Source: Bacteroidales bacterium
Lineage (GTDB): Bacteria; Bacteroidota; Bacteroidia; Bacteroidales; Muribaculaceae
DNA: 37,877 nt
Direction of reading: 5' to 3'
Assembly (NCBI GenBank): GCA_900770215.1
Contig: CAAGJW010000035.1
Location: forward strand, 1-37,877
A program made the translations under genes and the position numbers. Shown here piece after piece: positions 6,916 to 15,331 of this stretch (the first letter of the stretch is position 1; every line of letters begins with the position of its first letter). Below the pieces are notes generated by a model. It did not search any database. It was not told the DNA's origin and was given only the letters and a program-made list of their open reading frames with translations.

Positions 6916-9810
6916 ATGAGAAAATTTTTATTAACATTATGTGTATCAGTTGTAGCATTTTTTACACTGGGAGCACAACCCACTATCTATGCCTATCGCT
7001 ACTGGCAAAAAAGCAATTCTGAAAACACTCAGATTGGACCTGTCAAGTTCTTGGCTGGTAACCCAGCCAAAGTCACATTGATTGCTAATCAATCAAATTT
7101 GGGGCGTGTTTACGCCGCTACCTATTACAACTACAAGTGGTATGCACAAGTGACCCAAACCGGCACTCAGTCACAGCTCGAAGGACTTTACACTATTGAC
7201 CTTGAGAACGGCAAACGCACACGTGTGGGCACAGTGGGTACACAATTAACAGAAATGACAGTTGATTACACTAACGGTACAGTCTATGGCATCAAAAGTG
7301 GTGCTGCCTATTTGATGACAATTAACCTGAGTAATGGAGCTACCAATCAGGTCGGAGCTTTTAAATCGGGAAGTGAAAGTCTCCATATGCTTGCACTGGC
7401 CTGCGACACTACAGGAAAATTATACGGAATCTCTACTAATGATAGTCTTTATACTATCGACAAATCGAATGCAGAATGCACGATTGTGGGTGCTACAGGA
7501 GTTAATGCAGCGTTTACCCAAAGCATGGATTTTGACCGCAATACCGGTGTGCTTTATTGGGCAAATAATGGTGATTACAAACTTTACACTATAAACACGT
7601 CTACTGGAGCTGCCACGCTTATAGGTCCTATCGGCGAGAATGGAGACGACAGCCTAGCCGGGTTGTCGATACCATACATCAAAGCTCCCGTAGGTGCTCC
7701 CGACCGTGTCACCAACAGAAAAGCGACTGCTCAAGGAAATGCAATCAAATTATCTTGGACCAACCCTCAAATAACGGCACAGGGAGACAAACTCAAAGAA
7801 CTCACCGCTGTTAAAATCTATCGTAACGATTCGTTGGTAAAGACGATAAACTTGGATAATAACAAGATTGGACAATCCATGGAATGGATTGACGACAGAC
7901 TACCTGACGGGCATTATACATATAAAATAGTACCCTCCAACACAAAAGGTAATGGTGGCGTAGATGACGATGACATTAATATCTATATAGGGAGCAATCC
8001 ACCTGGTGCAGTTGTCAATTTCAAAGTTACTGCAGGAGACAACTCAGCCATTCTAACTTGGGGAGCACCTGAACAGGGCATGTACGGAGGCCAATACGAC
8101 CCCTCCAGTATTACGAAATATGTGATTACCCGCAGTAGTGGTCGAAACTCGGCCTCAATTGAAATCACTGATCCCACTACAAATTCATTTACTGACAACC
8201 CCGGCTTTGGCACCTACATTTATTCAATATATGCTGTAAACGACAAGGGCAACGGCACTTCAACCACTGCACCAAGCGTGATGGTAAAACCTGCCGACTG
8301 GATAATCATGACTACTGGCAAGACAACAGTTGAGAGCGGCAAAACCTACAAATTTTATGACCCTGCAGGCCCCAATGCCTACTACCCTAACTCACGAAAC
8401 GACACTCTTACCATAAGCCCACTGAATCCCGATGGATTGGTACACGTGGAGTTCTCAAAGTTTGCCACCGACACTTATGGAGATTTCCTCTATATCTACA
8501 ACGGTCCTACTGTCAAGTCACCGCTTATTGGTAAATTCTCGTCTTCGTCGGTGACAGCCGAGCTTGAGTCTATTGAATCGACAAGCAGTGAGGGATCATT
8601 AACATTTGTTTTCACTACCGATGTAATGGGTCGAGACGAAGGCTGGGAGGCTACAGTTACAGTCACCGACAAGAAACAACACGACCTCGTGGCTCGCGCA
8701 CTTGAAGGCGACCTCTATCCCTCGGCACAATCGGCAGCAAGCTACCAGCTCCCAGTCTATAATAAAGGAATTGAACGCGTTAAAGCTGATGAATACACTG
8801 TAAGCTTGCTTGACGCTGCCGGCAAAGAACTTGCCCAAGTGCCAGGTGTGGATCTTACGTCGATGCAAATCGACACAATTCATTTCTCTTTCACACCAAC
8901 CACAGCTGGTGACGTCAAGCTCTATGCTCGAATAAACTATGACCGCGATCAAGACCTTGTATCCAATTATTCCGATACGATCTCGGTGAGAGTGCTTGAT
9001 GTGGGCAGTACAATTATCAACATTGGAGATCATGACAAAAATATAGTTGTAGTGCCAGCTTCGTTCATGAGCGCCCAGTCGCTAAGTGAAACCATCTATT
9101 ACAGAGAGGAAATAGGTTTGGATAACGGCCAACTTAGCATGATAATTTACAAGTTGCGTTCTGTGGGCACACAATACACCAATATTCCAGTCAAGATATG
9201 GGTTGGCGAAACCGATTCAACTCATCTTGAAGCAGGCACAATCCCAGCAAGTGAACTCAATCTAGTTTTTGACGGTTTAAAAGAATTAGGCACAAAAGAT
9301 TCCGAATGGACTTTCCAATTTTCGTCACCATACACCTATACTGGGCGAAACCTTGTGATATTATTACAAAAAGGCAATCCTGGTTCTACATCCTACGACG
9401 TGAATTTTGAAGGCACATACGGTTCTGCAGCCACCGATGAAAAACGCACTCGTTTCACTTCGTCTAACGACATAGATACTGAGCTGGACCCAAATACCAA
9501 CTTTGGTTATTCGGCAAGCACCATTTGGCCCGATATAAAATTGGTATTAAAAGCCATTAACACAAGTGTAGCCAATCCTTCTAAAAATGATATAGAGGTT
9601 TCAACATACCCAAACCCAGTGCTCAATTCTCTATACGTAAAGGGTGACAATCTTAAAGTAGCTAAACTTTATAATATGTCTGGACGACTTATTGTAACAT
9701 TGGCAAATCCGGTTTCAATTGATATGTCATCTTGTGCAGCTGGAGTATATTTTCTCAGAGTAACAGACTACAACGGAAAAAGTGCAGTGAGAAAGATCAT
9801 AAAGAAATAG
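6916..9810 (+). CDS. Large secreted Fn3/CUB protein with type IX secretion sorting domain
   Basis: A 964-residue exported protein. A signal peptide (MRKFLLTLCVSVVAFFTLGA) is followed by repeated YTID/YTIN-type blades suggesting a beta-propeller (about 25-255), two fibronectin type III domains (about 259-355, with KLSWTNP; about 362-460, with AILTWGAPE), and a CUB-like domain (about 462-588, YGDFLYIYNGPT). A further beta-rich region follows. The end (about 891-964) has the features of the T9SS C-terminal sorting signal: YPNPVLNSLYV, then LYNMSGRLI, AAGVYFLRV and a basic tail. The protein is thus likely carried across the outer membrane by the PorSS and held at the cell surface. No catalytic domain is recognised; adhesion or glycan binding is possible. 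It has its own promoter and a hairpin terminator. Confidence 0.85.
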   Translation: MRKFLLTLCVSVVAFFTLGAQPTIYAYRYWQKSNSENTQIGPVKFLAGNPAKVTLIANQSNLGRVYAATYYNYKWYAQVTQTGTQSQLEGLYTIDLENGKRTRVGTVGTQLTEMTVDYTNGTVYGIKSGAAYLMTINLSNGATNQVGAFKSGSESLHMLALACDTTGKLYGISTNDSLYTIDKSNAECTIVGATGVNAAFTQSMDFDRNTGVLYWANNGDYKLYTINTSTGAATLIGPIGENGDDSLAGLSIPYIKAPVGAPDRVTNRKATAQGNAIKLSWTNPQITAQGDKLKELTAVKIYRNDSLVKTINLDNNKIGQSMEWIDDRLPDGHYTYKIVPSNTKGNGGVDDDDINIYIGSNPPGAVVNFKVTAGDNSAILTWGAPEQGMYGGQYDPSSITKYVITRSSGRNSASIEITDPTTNSFTDNPGFGTYIYSIYAVNDKGNGTSTTAPSVMVKPADWIIMTTGKTTVESGKTYKFYDPAGPNAYYPNSRNDTLTISPLNPDGLVHVEFSKFATDTYGDFLYIYNGPTVKSPLIGKFSSSSVTAELESIESTSSEGSLTFVFTTDVMGRDEGWEATVTVTDKKQHDLVARALEGDLYPSAQSAASYQLPVYNKGIERVKADEYTVSLLDAAGKELAQVPGVDLTSMQIDTIHFSFTPTTAGDVKLYARINYDRDQDLVSNYSDTISVRVLDVGSTIINIGDHDKNIVVVPASFMSAQSLSETIYYREEIGLDNGQLSMIIYKLRSVGTQYTNIPVKIWVGETDSTHLEAGTIPASELNLVFDGLKELGTKDSEWTFQFSSPYTYTGRNLVILLQKGNPGSTSYDVNFEGTYGSAATDEKRTRFTSSNDIDTELDPNTNFGYSASTIWPDIKLVLKAINTSVANPSKNDIEVSTYPNPVLNSLYVKGDNLKVAKLYNMSGRLIVTLANPVSIDMSSCAAGVYFLRVTDYNGKSAVRKIIKK

Positions 9811-9838
9811 GTCCATTAACAAAATCAAAGCTATTACA

Positions 9839-9876
9839 GGGCCAGATTCATGAGAGAGTCTGGCTCTTTCTTGTTA
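9839..9876 (+). terminator. Rho-independent-like terminator after the T9SS protein gene
   Basis: GCCAGATTC at 9841-9849 pairs with GAGTCTGGC at 9856-9864 (nine pairs, one a G-U wobble) around a six-base loop. A pyrimidine-rich TCTTTCTTG tract follows. It lies 30 bases after the stop codon. Confidence 0.7.
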
Positions 9877-10107
9877 AAGGGCCAATCCCCTGAAGATGAA
9901 TTTGACTTTCCATCAGAACTGTAGAGTATAATGCAAAGCTGAGGAGTATTGCTCACAATTTTCTTTCAGTATAGCAGCATATCAGCATAGTAAATCTATC
10001 AAGAACAATCAACATCACAGCGAGAAGTGACCTCTTTTTATTATTATTAACACAGTGCAAGTTGTCCATTTGGGGGAATGATAGCGAATGGGCAACAAAA
10101 AAAATTG
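9877..10107 (+). other. Intergenic region upstream of the polyene cluster
   Basis: No gene, RNA or repeat is recognised here. The region is AT-rich and leads into the promoter of the first polyene operon. Confidence 0.5.
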
Positions 10108-10115
10108 TAAATTTG
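10108..10115 (+). promoter_or_regulatory. -7 element TAAATTTG of the first polyene operon
   Basis: TAAATTTG matches TAnnTTTG; no good -33 TTTG is seen at the right distance. Transcription would start near 10121. This rules against the in-frame ATG at 10088 as start of the reductase gene and supports 10133 or 10148. Confidence 0.5.
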
Positions 10116-10147
10116 CAGTTTGTAGTAAACACATGAACAAAAGCACA

Positions 10148-10876
10148 ATGAAATATGCATTAGTAACAGGAGCTTCTCGCGGCATAGGGCGTGCCATCTC
10201 GCTTGCTCTTGCCCAGCAGGGCTACACCATTGTGATGAATTATCACAGCAACCATGAGGCCGCTCACGCTGTGGCTCATGAAATCGAGTCGCAAGGCGGC
10301 CGCTGCGAGCTATTGCCATTTGACGTGTCGAGTCCCGACGCAGTTGATGCCGCCGTGGCCAAGTGGACGGCCGATCACCCCGACGACTACATCTCGGTGC
10401 TGGTCAACAACGCGGGTGTGCGCCACGACAATCTCATGATATTCATGCAGAACGAGGAATGGCACAGCGTGCTCGACACCACGCTCAACGGCTTTTTCTA
10501 CCTCACACGCCGCCTGCTCAAGGACATGCTCACCCATCGGGGCGGCCGCGTGGTCAACATCGCGTCGCTCTCGGGCTTGAAAGGCCTGCCCGGGCAGACC
10601 AACTACTCGGCCGCCAAAGCAGCCTTGATAGGCGCCACCAAGGCACTGGCTCAGGAAGTGGCTCCCCGCAAGGTGACCGTCAACGCCGTCGCACCAGGTT
10701 TCATTGAGACCGACATGACCAAGGACCTCGACGAGGACTCGCTCAAGCAGATGATACCCATGAAGCGCTTTGGCAAGCCCGACGAGGTGGCCCAGTTGGT
10801 GGCCTTTCTGGCCAGCGACAAAGCGGCCTATATCACTGGCCAAGTGATTTCGATAAATGGCGGACTTTATACATAA
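10148..10876 (+). CDS. fabG: 3-oxoacyl-ACP reductase (FabG-like ketoreductase)
   Basis: A short-chain dehydrogenase that should reduce 3-ketoacyl-ACP with NADPH, here as the ketoreductase of polyene chain extension. Starting at 10148 gives MKYALVTGASRGIGRAI, with the cofactor glycine motif TGASRGIG at the very N-terminus as usual in FabG. NNAGV, the catalytic Ser in NIASLSG, and YSAAKAAL (Tyr and Lys) follow, ending in TGQVISINGG. The length of 242 residues is typical. In-frame ATGs at 10088 and 10133 exist, but the -7 box at 10108-10115 makes 10088 unlikely; 10133 remains possible. It is the first gene of the operon, and the ketosynthase follows after 16 bases. Confidence 0.9.
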   Translation: MKYALVTGASRGIGRAISLALAQQGYTIVMNYHSNHEAAHAVAHEIESQGGRCELLPFDVSSPDAVDAAVAKWTADHPDDYISVLVNNAGVRHDNLMIFMQNEEWHSVLDTTLNGFFYLTRRLLKDMLTHRGGRVVNIASLSGLKGLPGQTNYSAAKAALIGATKALAQEVAPRKVTVNAVAPGFIETDMTKDLDEDSLKQMIPMKRFGKPDEVAQLVAFLASDKAAYITGQVISINGGLYT

Positions 10877-10892
10877 AAAACATCGCAAGCAC

Positions 10893-12125
10893 ATGAACAA
10901 CAGACGGGTAGTAATCACCGGCATGGGAATATGGTCGTGCCTGGGCACCAGCTTGAAAGAGGTGAAAGAAGCCCTCTATGCTGGCAAGTCGGGCATAGGC
11001 ATCGATCCCGACCGCATCACCTATGGCTACCAATCGCCCCTCACAGGCCTTGTGCCCGAGCCCGAGCTCAAAGGCAAGCTGAGCCGACGCCAGCGCATAG
11101 GGATGCCGCAAGAGGCCGAGTATGCCTACATGGCCTCGCTGGAGGCTTTCGACAATGCAGGCATCGACAACGACTTCCTCCTGCACAACGAGGTGGGCAT
11201 CATCTTTGGCAACGACTCATCGGCACGGCCCGTGATAGAAACAGCCAAAATCATGGATGAGAAACACGACTCGGCCATGATAGGCTCGGCGCTCGTATTC
11301 CAGTCGATGAACTCGACCGTGAACATGAACTTGAGCACCATTTTCCACCTGCGAGGCATCAACTTCACCGTGAGCGCAGCCTGCGCCAGTGGCTCGCACG
11401 CAATAGGCATGGCCTACCTGCTCATCAAGCAGGGACTGCAAGACCGCATCTTGTGCGGAGGTGCACAGGAGGTGAATTACCACGCCATGGCATCATTCGA
11501 CGCCCTCAACGCCTTTTCAAGGCGCATCGACCATCCGCAACAGGCCTCGCGGCCTTTCGACCGTGACCGCGACGGGCTTGTGCCCAGCGGCGGCGCTGCC
11601 GCCCTTGTGCTTGAGGACTATGGCAGTGCCATGGCCCGTGGAGCCAGCATCATTGCCGAGGTGGCTGGCTACGGCTTCTCGTCGAACGGCGGGGGCATAC
11701 AACAGCCCAGCGACTCAGGATCGGTGATTGCCATGAACCGTGCCCTGCACGACGCCGGCGTGAAGCCCAACGACATCGACTATATCAATGCCCATGCCAC
11801 GAGCACCCCGCAAGGCGACATGCTTGAAGCCTTGGCCATCGACCATATCTTCAAAGGCACCCATGCGCTCGTGTCGAGCACCAAGTCGATGACGGGCCAT
11901 GAGTGCTGGATGGCCGGAGCCAGCGAGGCCGTTTACTCACTGCTCATGATGCAGCACAACTTTGTGGCACCCAACATCAATTTTGAAAATCCCGACGAGT
12001 ACAGCAAGCCGCTGCATCTTGCTACAGCAACTGTCGACACTCAGGTCGACACGGTGCTGAGCAATTCCTTTGGGTTTGGCGGCACCAACAGCGCACTCGT
12101 GTTGAAAAAAATAGCGAAGCAATGA
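10893..12125 (+). CDS. Beta-ketoacyl-ACP synthase 1 of the polyene cluster (FabF-type)
   Basis: A decarboxylating condensing enzyme with the full triad visible: Cys164 in VSAACASGSHA, His301 in INAHATSTPQGD and His336 in KSMTGHECWMAGASE. The C-terminal SNSFGFGGTNSALVL signature is intact. I start it at the ATG at 10893 (MNNRRVVITGMGIW), because the upstream in-frame ATG at 10857 overlaps the reductase and gives an odd basic extension. The resulting 410 residues match FabF enzymes. It would extend the aryl-ACP starter with malonyl units. Its stop overlaps the methyltransferase start in an ATGA tetranucleotide, which suggests coupled translation. Confidence 0.9.
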   Translation: MNNRRVVITGMGIWSCLGTSLKEVKEALYAGKSGIGIDPDRITYGYQSPLTGLVPEPELKGKLSRRQRIGMPQEAEYAYMASLEAFDNAGIDNDFLLHNEVGIIFGNDSSARPVIETAKIMDEKHDSAMIGSALVFQSMNSTVNMNLSTIFHLRGINFTVSAACASGSHAIGMAYLLIKQGLQDRILCGGAQEVNYHAMASFDALNAFSRRIDHPQQASRPFDRDRDGLVPSGGAAALVLEDYGSAMARGASIIAEVAGYGFSSNGGGIQQPSDSGSVIAMNRALHDAGVKPNDIDYINAHATSTPQGDMLEALAIDHIFKGTHALVSSTKSMTGHECWMAGASEAVYSLLMMQHNFVAPNINFENPDEYSKPLHLATATVDTQVDTVLSNSFGFGGTNSALVLKKIAKQ

Positions 12126-13216
12126 ATCTTTCTCCCGCACTCGACTGCTACACCCACGAGCAACTCTCGGCACGCGATGCGCAGCGCTTGGCCGAGTTTA
12201 TCGCCTTCGGGCCCATCGTGTTTCAAGTGTCGAGACTCATGCTCAAACTGGGGTTGCTTCAGCTGCTGCGCGACAGCGACACGGGTCTTACCATCGACGA
12301 GATGGCGACCGCCAAGGGCATGAGCCACTATGCCGTGCAAGTGCTTGTCGAGGCATCACTCACAATAGGCACAGTGCTTGTCGACAAAGACAGCAACCGC
12401 TTCAGGCTTTCGAAGACAGGTTGGTTTCTCATCAACGACCCGGCCACGCGTGTCAACATCGACTTCAACAACGATGTGAACTACGAGGGCATGTTCCACC
12501 TGGAACAAGCGTTGCGTGAGGGCAAACCGGCCGGGCTGAAAGTGCTGGGCGACTGGTCTACAATCTACGAGGGTCTCTCGCAGCTCCCCAGCCAAGCCAG
12601 GCAGAGCTGGCTGGCCTTTGACCACTTCTACAGCGACAGCGCCTTTGACGAGGCGCTCCACATTGTGTTCAAGCGCAAGCCCAAGACGCTGTGCGACGTG
12701 GGCGGCAACACCGGGCGGTGGGCCGTGCGCTGCTTGAGACACGACCCTGCAATCAACGTCACCGTTCTCGACCTGCCGCAACAAATTGAGATGATGCGCC
12801 AGGCGACCAAAGGCCTTGACGAAGCCAGCCGCTTGCATGGCCACGGCATCGACCTGCTCGACCCCGAGGCCCAGTTTCCAACCGAGCCGCACTTTGATGC
12901 AGTGTGGATGAGCCAGTTTTTAGACTGCTTTGCCGAAGACCAGATAGTGAGCATACTGAGCCGCGCTGCCAAGGTGATGGACGAGCACAGCCGCCTCTAC
13001 ATCATGGAGACGCTGTGGGACCGGCAGCGTTACGAGCCTGCCGCCTTCTGTCTCACTCAAGTGAGTCTCTACTTCACAGCCATGGCCAATGGCAATAGCA
13101 AGATGATGCACAGCGACGACCTCGCAAGGCTAATCGACAAAGCCGGTCTCAGGATAGATGAGGTGCACGACAACCTGGGGCAAGGGCACAGCATCGTGGT
13201 GTGCAGCAGGCAGTGA
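12122..13216 (+). CDS. SAM-dependent O-methyltransferase, plant-COMT/ASMT-like
   Basis: The 364-residue protein has a winged-helix dimerisation region (about residues 20-110, with LTIDEMATAKGMSHYAVQVL) and a Rossmann methyltransferase domain with glycine motif DVGGNTGRWAV starting near residue 192, followed by VTVLDLPQQ. This architecture is that of small-molecule O-methyltransferases. In aryl polyene pathways a methyltransferase modifies the aryl head group, so methylation of the 4-coumaroyl-derived ring or its hydroxyl is the likely job; the exact position cannot be read from sequence. Its ATG overlaps the ketosynthase stop by four bases. Confidence 0.85.
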   Translation: MNLSPALDCYTHEQLSARDAQRLAEFIAFGPIVFQVSRLMLKLGLLQLLRDSDTGLTIDEMATAKGMSHYAVQVLVEASLTIGTVLVDKDSNRFRLSKTGWFLINDPATRVNIDFNNDVNYEGMFHLEQALREGKPAGLKVLGDWSTIYEGLSQLPSQARQSWLAFDHFYSDSAFDEALHIVFKRKPKTLCDVGGNTGRWAVRCLRHDPAINVTVLDLPQQIEMMRQATKGLDEASRLHGHGIDLLDPEAQFPTEPHFDAVWMSQFLDCFAEDQIVSILSRAAKVMDEHSRLYIMETLWDRQRYEPAAFCLTQVSLYFTAMANGNSKMMHSDDLARLIDKAGLRIDEVHDNLGQGHSIVVCSRQ

Positions 13217-13266
13217 GCGCCCTGTGTAACACGACAAGCAAGAAATCAAGAAACAACACAAAGCAC

Positions 13267-13524
13267 ATGATAATGGAAAGAAAAGAAATAGAAGAAAAAG
13301 TAAAGCATTTTCTCATCGAGGATCTTGAGATAGATGAAGACAAGATTGCCCCAGGAGCAAAATTGAAAGACGACTTGGGCATCGACAGCCTCGACTATGT
13401 CGACATCGTGGTTATTGTCGAGAAGCAATTCGGCTTCAAAATACAGCCCGAAGAAATGGCCACAGTCACCACACTGGGACAATTCTGCGACTACATCGAG
13501 CGCAAGGTCAACCAGCAACAGTAG
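13267..13524 (+). CDS. Acyl carrier protein 1
   Basis: An 85-residue carrier protein with the phosphopantetheine serine at position 41 in DDLGIDSLDYVDIV. It is strongly acidic apart from the tail. The start is taken at the ATG at 13267 (MIMERKEIEEKV); the ATG at 13273 is equally reasonable. The longer in-frame extension back to 13201 runs into the methyltransferase end and is not ACP-like. It would carry the growing polyene chain. No phosphopantetheinyl transferase is present in the window, so it must be activated by an enzyme encoded elsewhere. Confidence 0.9.
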   Translation: MIMERKEIEEKVKHFLIEDLEIDEDKIAPGAKLKDDLGIDSLDYVDIVVIVEKQFGFKIQPEEMATVTTLGQFCDYIERKVNQQQ

Positions 13525-13559
13525 GGCTACCGCCTCGGCATCAACACCCATCTACAGAC

Positions 13560-14441
13560 ATGGAACGCCAGTGGAAAGGCAACACCAAGGGCACACCCTG
13601 GATGCACCGCATGCTCATAGCATCGTTCAAGATCATGAACCTGCGATTCATCTATGCCGGCATTGCCGTCTTTGTCGTTCCCTGCTGCATGCTTCTTGGC
13701 CACAAGGGCTACCTGGCGCAATACCGCTACTTCAGGCAGCGACTGGGCTACAACAGGCTGAAAGCATTTGTTGCCGTAGGGAGAAACCACTACCGTTTCG
13801 GGCAGGTCATCGTCGACCGCTTCTACATGTACTCGGGCGGAAACTTCGACTTCACGCTGGAGCACTATGAGCTCTACCAGCAGCTGGAGCACAATGACGG
13901 CAGCTTCATGATACTGAGCTCCCACACCGGCAACTACGAGATTGCCGGTTACACACTCAGCGCCCGTCGCAAGCGATTCAACGCCCTGGTCTATGGTGGC
14001 GAGGCCGTCACCATCATGCAGAACAGGCAGAAAGAGCTTGAGAAAAACAATATCGCCATGATACCTGTGAGCAGCGACATGTCGCACCTGTTTGCGATGA
14101 GCAATGCACTGAGCAACGGGGAGATACTGAGCATACCGGGCGACCGCATCCTGGGCTCTCCACGGTATTTAGAATGCGATTTCATGGGAGCCAAGGCCAA
14201 ATTCCCACTGGGCCCTTTTGCGCTCGCTGTGCAACGCAGCGTGCCCGTGCTCGCTGTGCAGGTCATGAAAGAAGGCGTGAAGCGCTACCGCGTCATCATT
14301 GCCGAGATTGCACCAGCCAGCGATGCCGCCAAGCCCAAAGACAAAATGCAATCGCTGGCCCAGGCCTATGCCAGCAACCTTGAGGCCACACTCAAGCGCT
14401 ATCCGCACCAGTGGTTTAACTACTACGATTTCTGGAAATGA
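13560..14441 (+). CDS. LpxL/HtrB-like lysophospholipid acyltransferase
   Basis: A 293-residue acyltransferase with the HX4E catalytic motif at His122-Glu127 (SSHTGNYEIAGY), an N-terminal hydrophobic anchor (about residues 27-46) and the later GEILSIPGDRILGS block of the LpxL-like family. Relatives transfer acyl chains from ACP to lipid A precursors or glycolipids. In this setting it probably moves a fatty or polyene acyl chain from one of the cluster carrier proteins onto a lipid acceptor. It is one of three acyltransferases in the cluster. Its stop overlaps the next start in ATGA. Confidence 0.85.
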   Translation: MERQWKGNTKGTPWMHRMLIASFKIMNLRFIYAGIAVFVVPCCMLLGHKGYLAQYRYFRQRLGYNRLKAFVAVGRNHYRFGQVIVDRFYMYSGGNFDFTLEHYELYQQLEHNDGSFMILSSHTGNYEIAGYTLSARRKRFNALVYGGEAVTIMQNRQKELEKNNIAMIPVSSDMSHLFAMSNALSNGEILSIPGDRILGSPRYLECDFMGAKAKFPLGPFALAVQRSVPVLAVQVMKEGVKRYRVIIAEIAPASDAAKPKDKMQSLAQAYASNLEATLKRYPHQWFNYYDFWK

Positions 14442-14881
14442 CCAACTACGACTTCAACAGCATCGACGTTCACGAGCTCCTGCCTCAGCAAGAGCCCTTT
14501 GTCATGATCGACCAGCTTGTGCACTGCGACACGATGAGCACCACCACGCGATTCACCGTGAAGCAAGACAACATCTTTGTTGACCATGACATGCTCAACG
14601 CGTGTGCACTGGCCGAGGTCATGGCGCAGACCTGTGCGGCCCGCCTTGGCTTCACCAACAAGTACCTGCTCAATCGACCCATCCAGCTGGGCTACATAGG
14701 CGCTATACATGGCATGGTGGTGAACCGCTGCCCACATGTGGGCGAGACGCTCACCACGACAATCAGGGTGAAAGAAGAAATCATGGGGCTCACCCTGGTC
14801 GAAGCCACGATTACAACGGGAGACGAGACAATAGCCTCGGGCGAGATGAAAATAGCCGTAGCCGACAGCGAAATAAAATAA
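14438..14881 (+). CDS. Hot-dog 3-hydroxyacyl-ACP dehydratase, non-canonical (COG4706-like)
   Basis: The beginning HELLPQQEPFVMIDQLVHCD matches the FabZ-type N-terminus, and Glu60 in ALAEVMAQTCAA fits the catalytic acid. The usual HFPGxPxxPG loop is missing: the residue 14 positions before Glu60 is not His, although His50 (FVDHDML) lies nearby. This is the layout of the COG4706-type dehydratases found in aryl polyene clusters. It would remove water from 3-hydroxyacyl-ACP to create the conjugated double bonds, possibly together with the canonical enzyme at 21925. It has 147 residues. Confidence 0.75.
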   Translation: MTNYDFNSIDVHELLPQQEPFVMIDQLVHCDTMSTTTRFTVKQDNIFVDHDMLNACALAEVMAQTCAARLGFTNKYLLNRPIQLGYIGAIHGMVVNRCPHVGETLTTTIRVKEEIMGLTLVEATITTGDETIASGEMKIAVADSEIK

Positions 14882-14884
14882 ACA

Positions 14885-15331
14885 ATGAAAGAAAGCACAC
14901 ACAGCACCACCACCCTCATGGCCTCTAAGAAGCTGGAAATACGCTTCAGCGAGGTCGACTCCATGCAATTTGTGTGGCATGGGGCCTATTCCCATTATTT
15001 TGAAGACGCCCGCGAGGCTTTTGGCAAGAAATACGGCATCGACTACAACACCATCTATGCCAACGGCTGCTATGCACCACTGGTGGAGCTCACCTTCAAG
15101 TATGAGCGCGCCATGCACCTGGGCACTCACCCCCGCATCGACATCTACTACCAGCCCTGCGATGCCGCCAAACTGATTTTCGACTACCAGATACGCGACC
15201 AGGACACCAATGCGCTCTATGCCACAGGGCACTCGGTGCAAGTGTTTCTCGACCGCAACTACCAGCTCATGTGGACCAACCCGCCATTTTATGCACAATG
15301 GAAGAAGAAATGGATAACGCAGAAGAAATGA
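14885..15331 (+). CDS. 4HBT/YbgC-like acyl-thioesterase
   Basis: A single hot-dog domain of 148 residues. The motif RFSEVDSMQFVWHGAYSHYF followed by EDAREAF is characteristic of the 4-hydroxybenzoyl-CoA thioesterase family, with the Asp (about residue 25) as the catalytic or substrate-positioning acid. It probably releases or edits acyl chains on the cluster ACPs. It starts three bases after the dehydratase stop and ends within the next ketosynthase start (ATGA). Met12 (14918), just before ASKKLEIRF, is an alternative start. Confidence 0.85.
   Translation: MKESTHSTTTLMASKKLEIRFSEVDSMQFVWHGAYSHYFEDAREAFGKKYGIDYNTIYANGCYAPLVELTFKYERAMHLGTHPRIDIYYQPCDAAKLIFDYQIRDQDTNALYATGHSVQVFLDRNYQLMWTNPPFYAQWKKKWITQKK

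Noticed and set aside
10088..10147. N-terminal extension of the ketoreductase
   Set aside because: The extension covers the predicted -7 box and transcription start, and the cofactor motif is normally at the very N-terminus of FabG.
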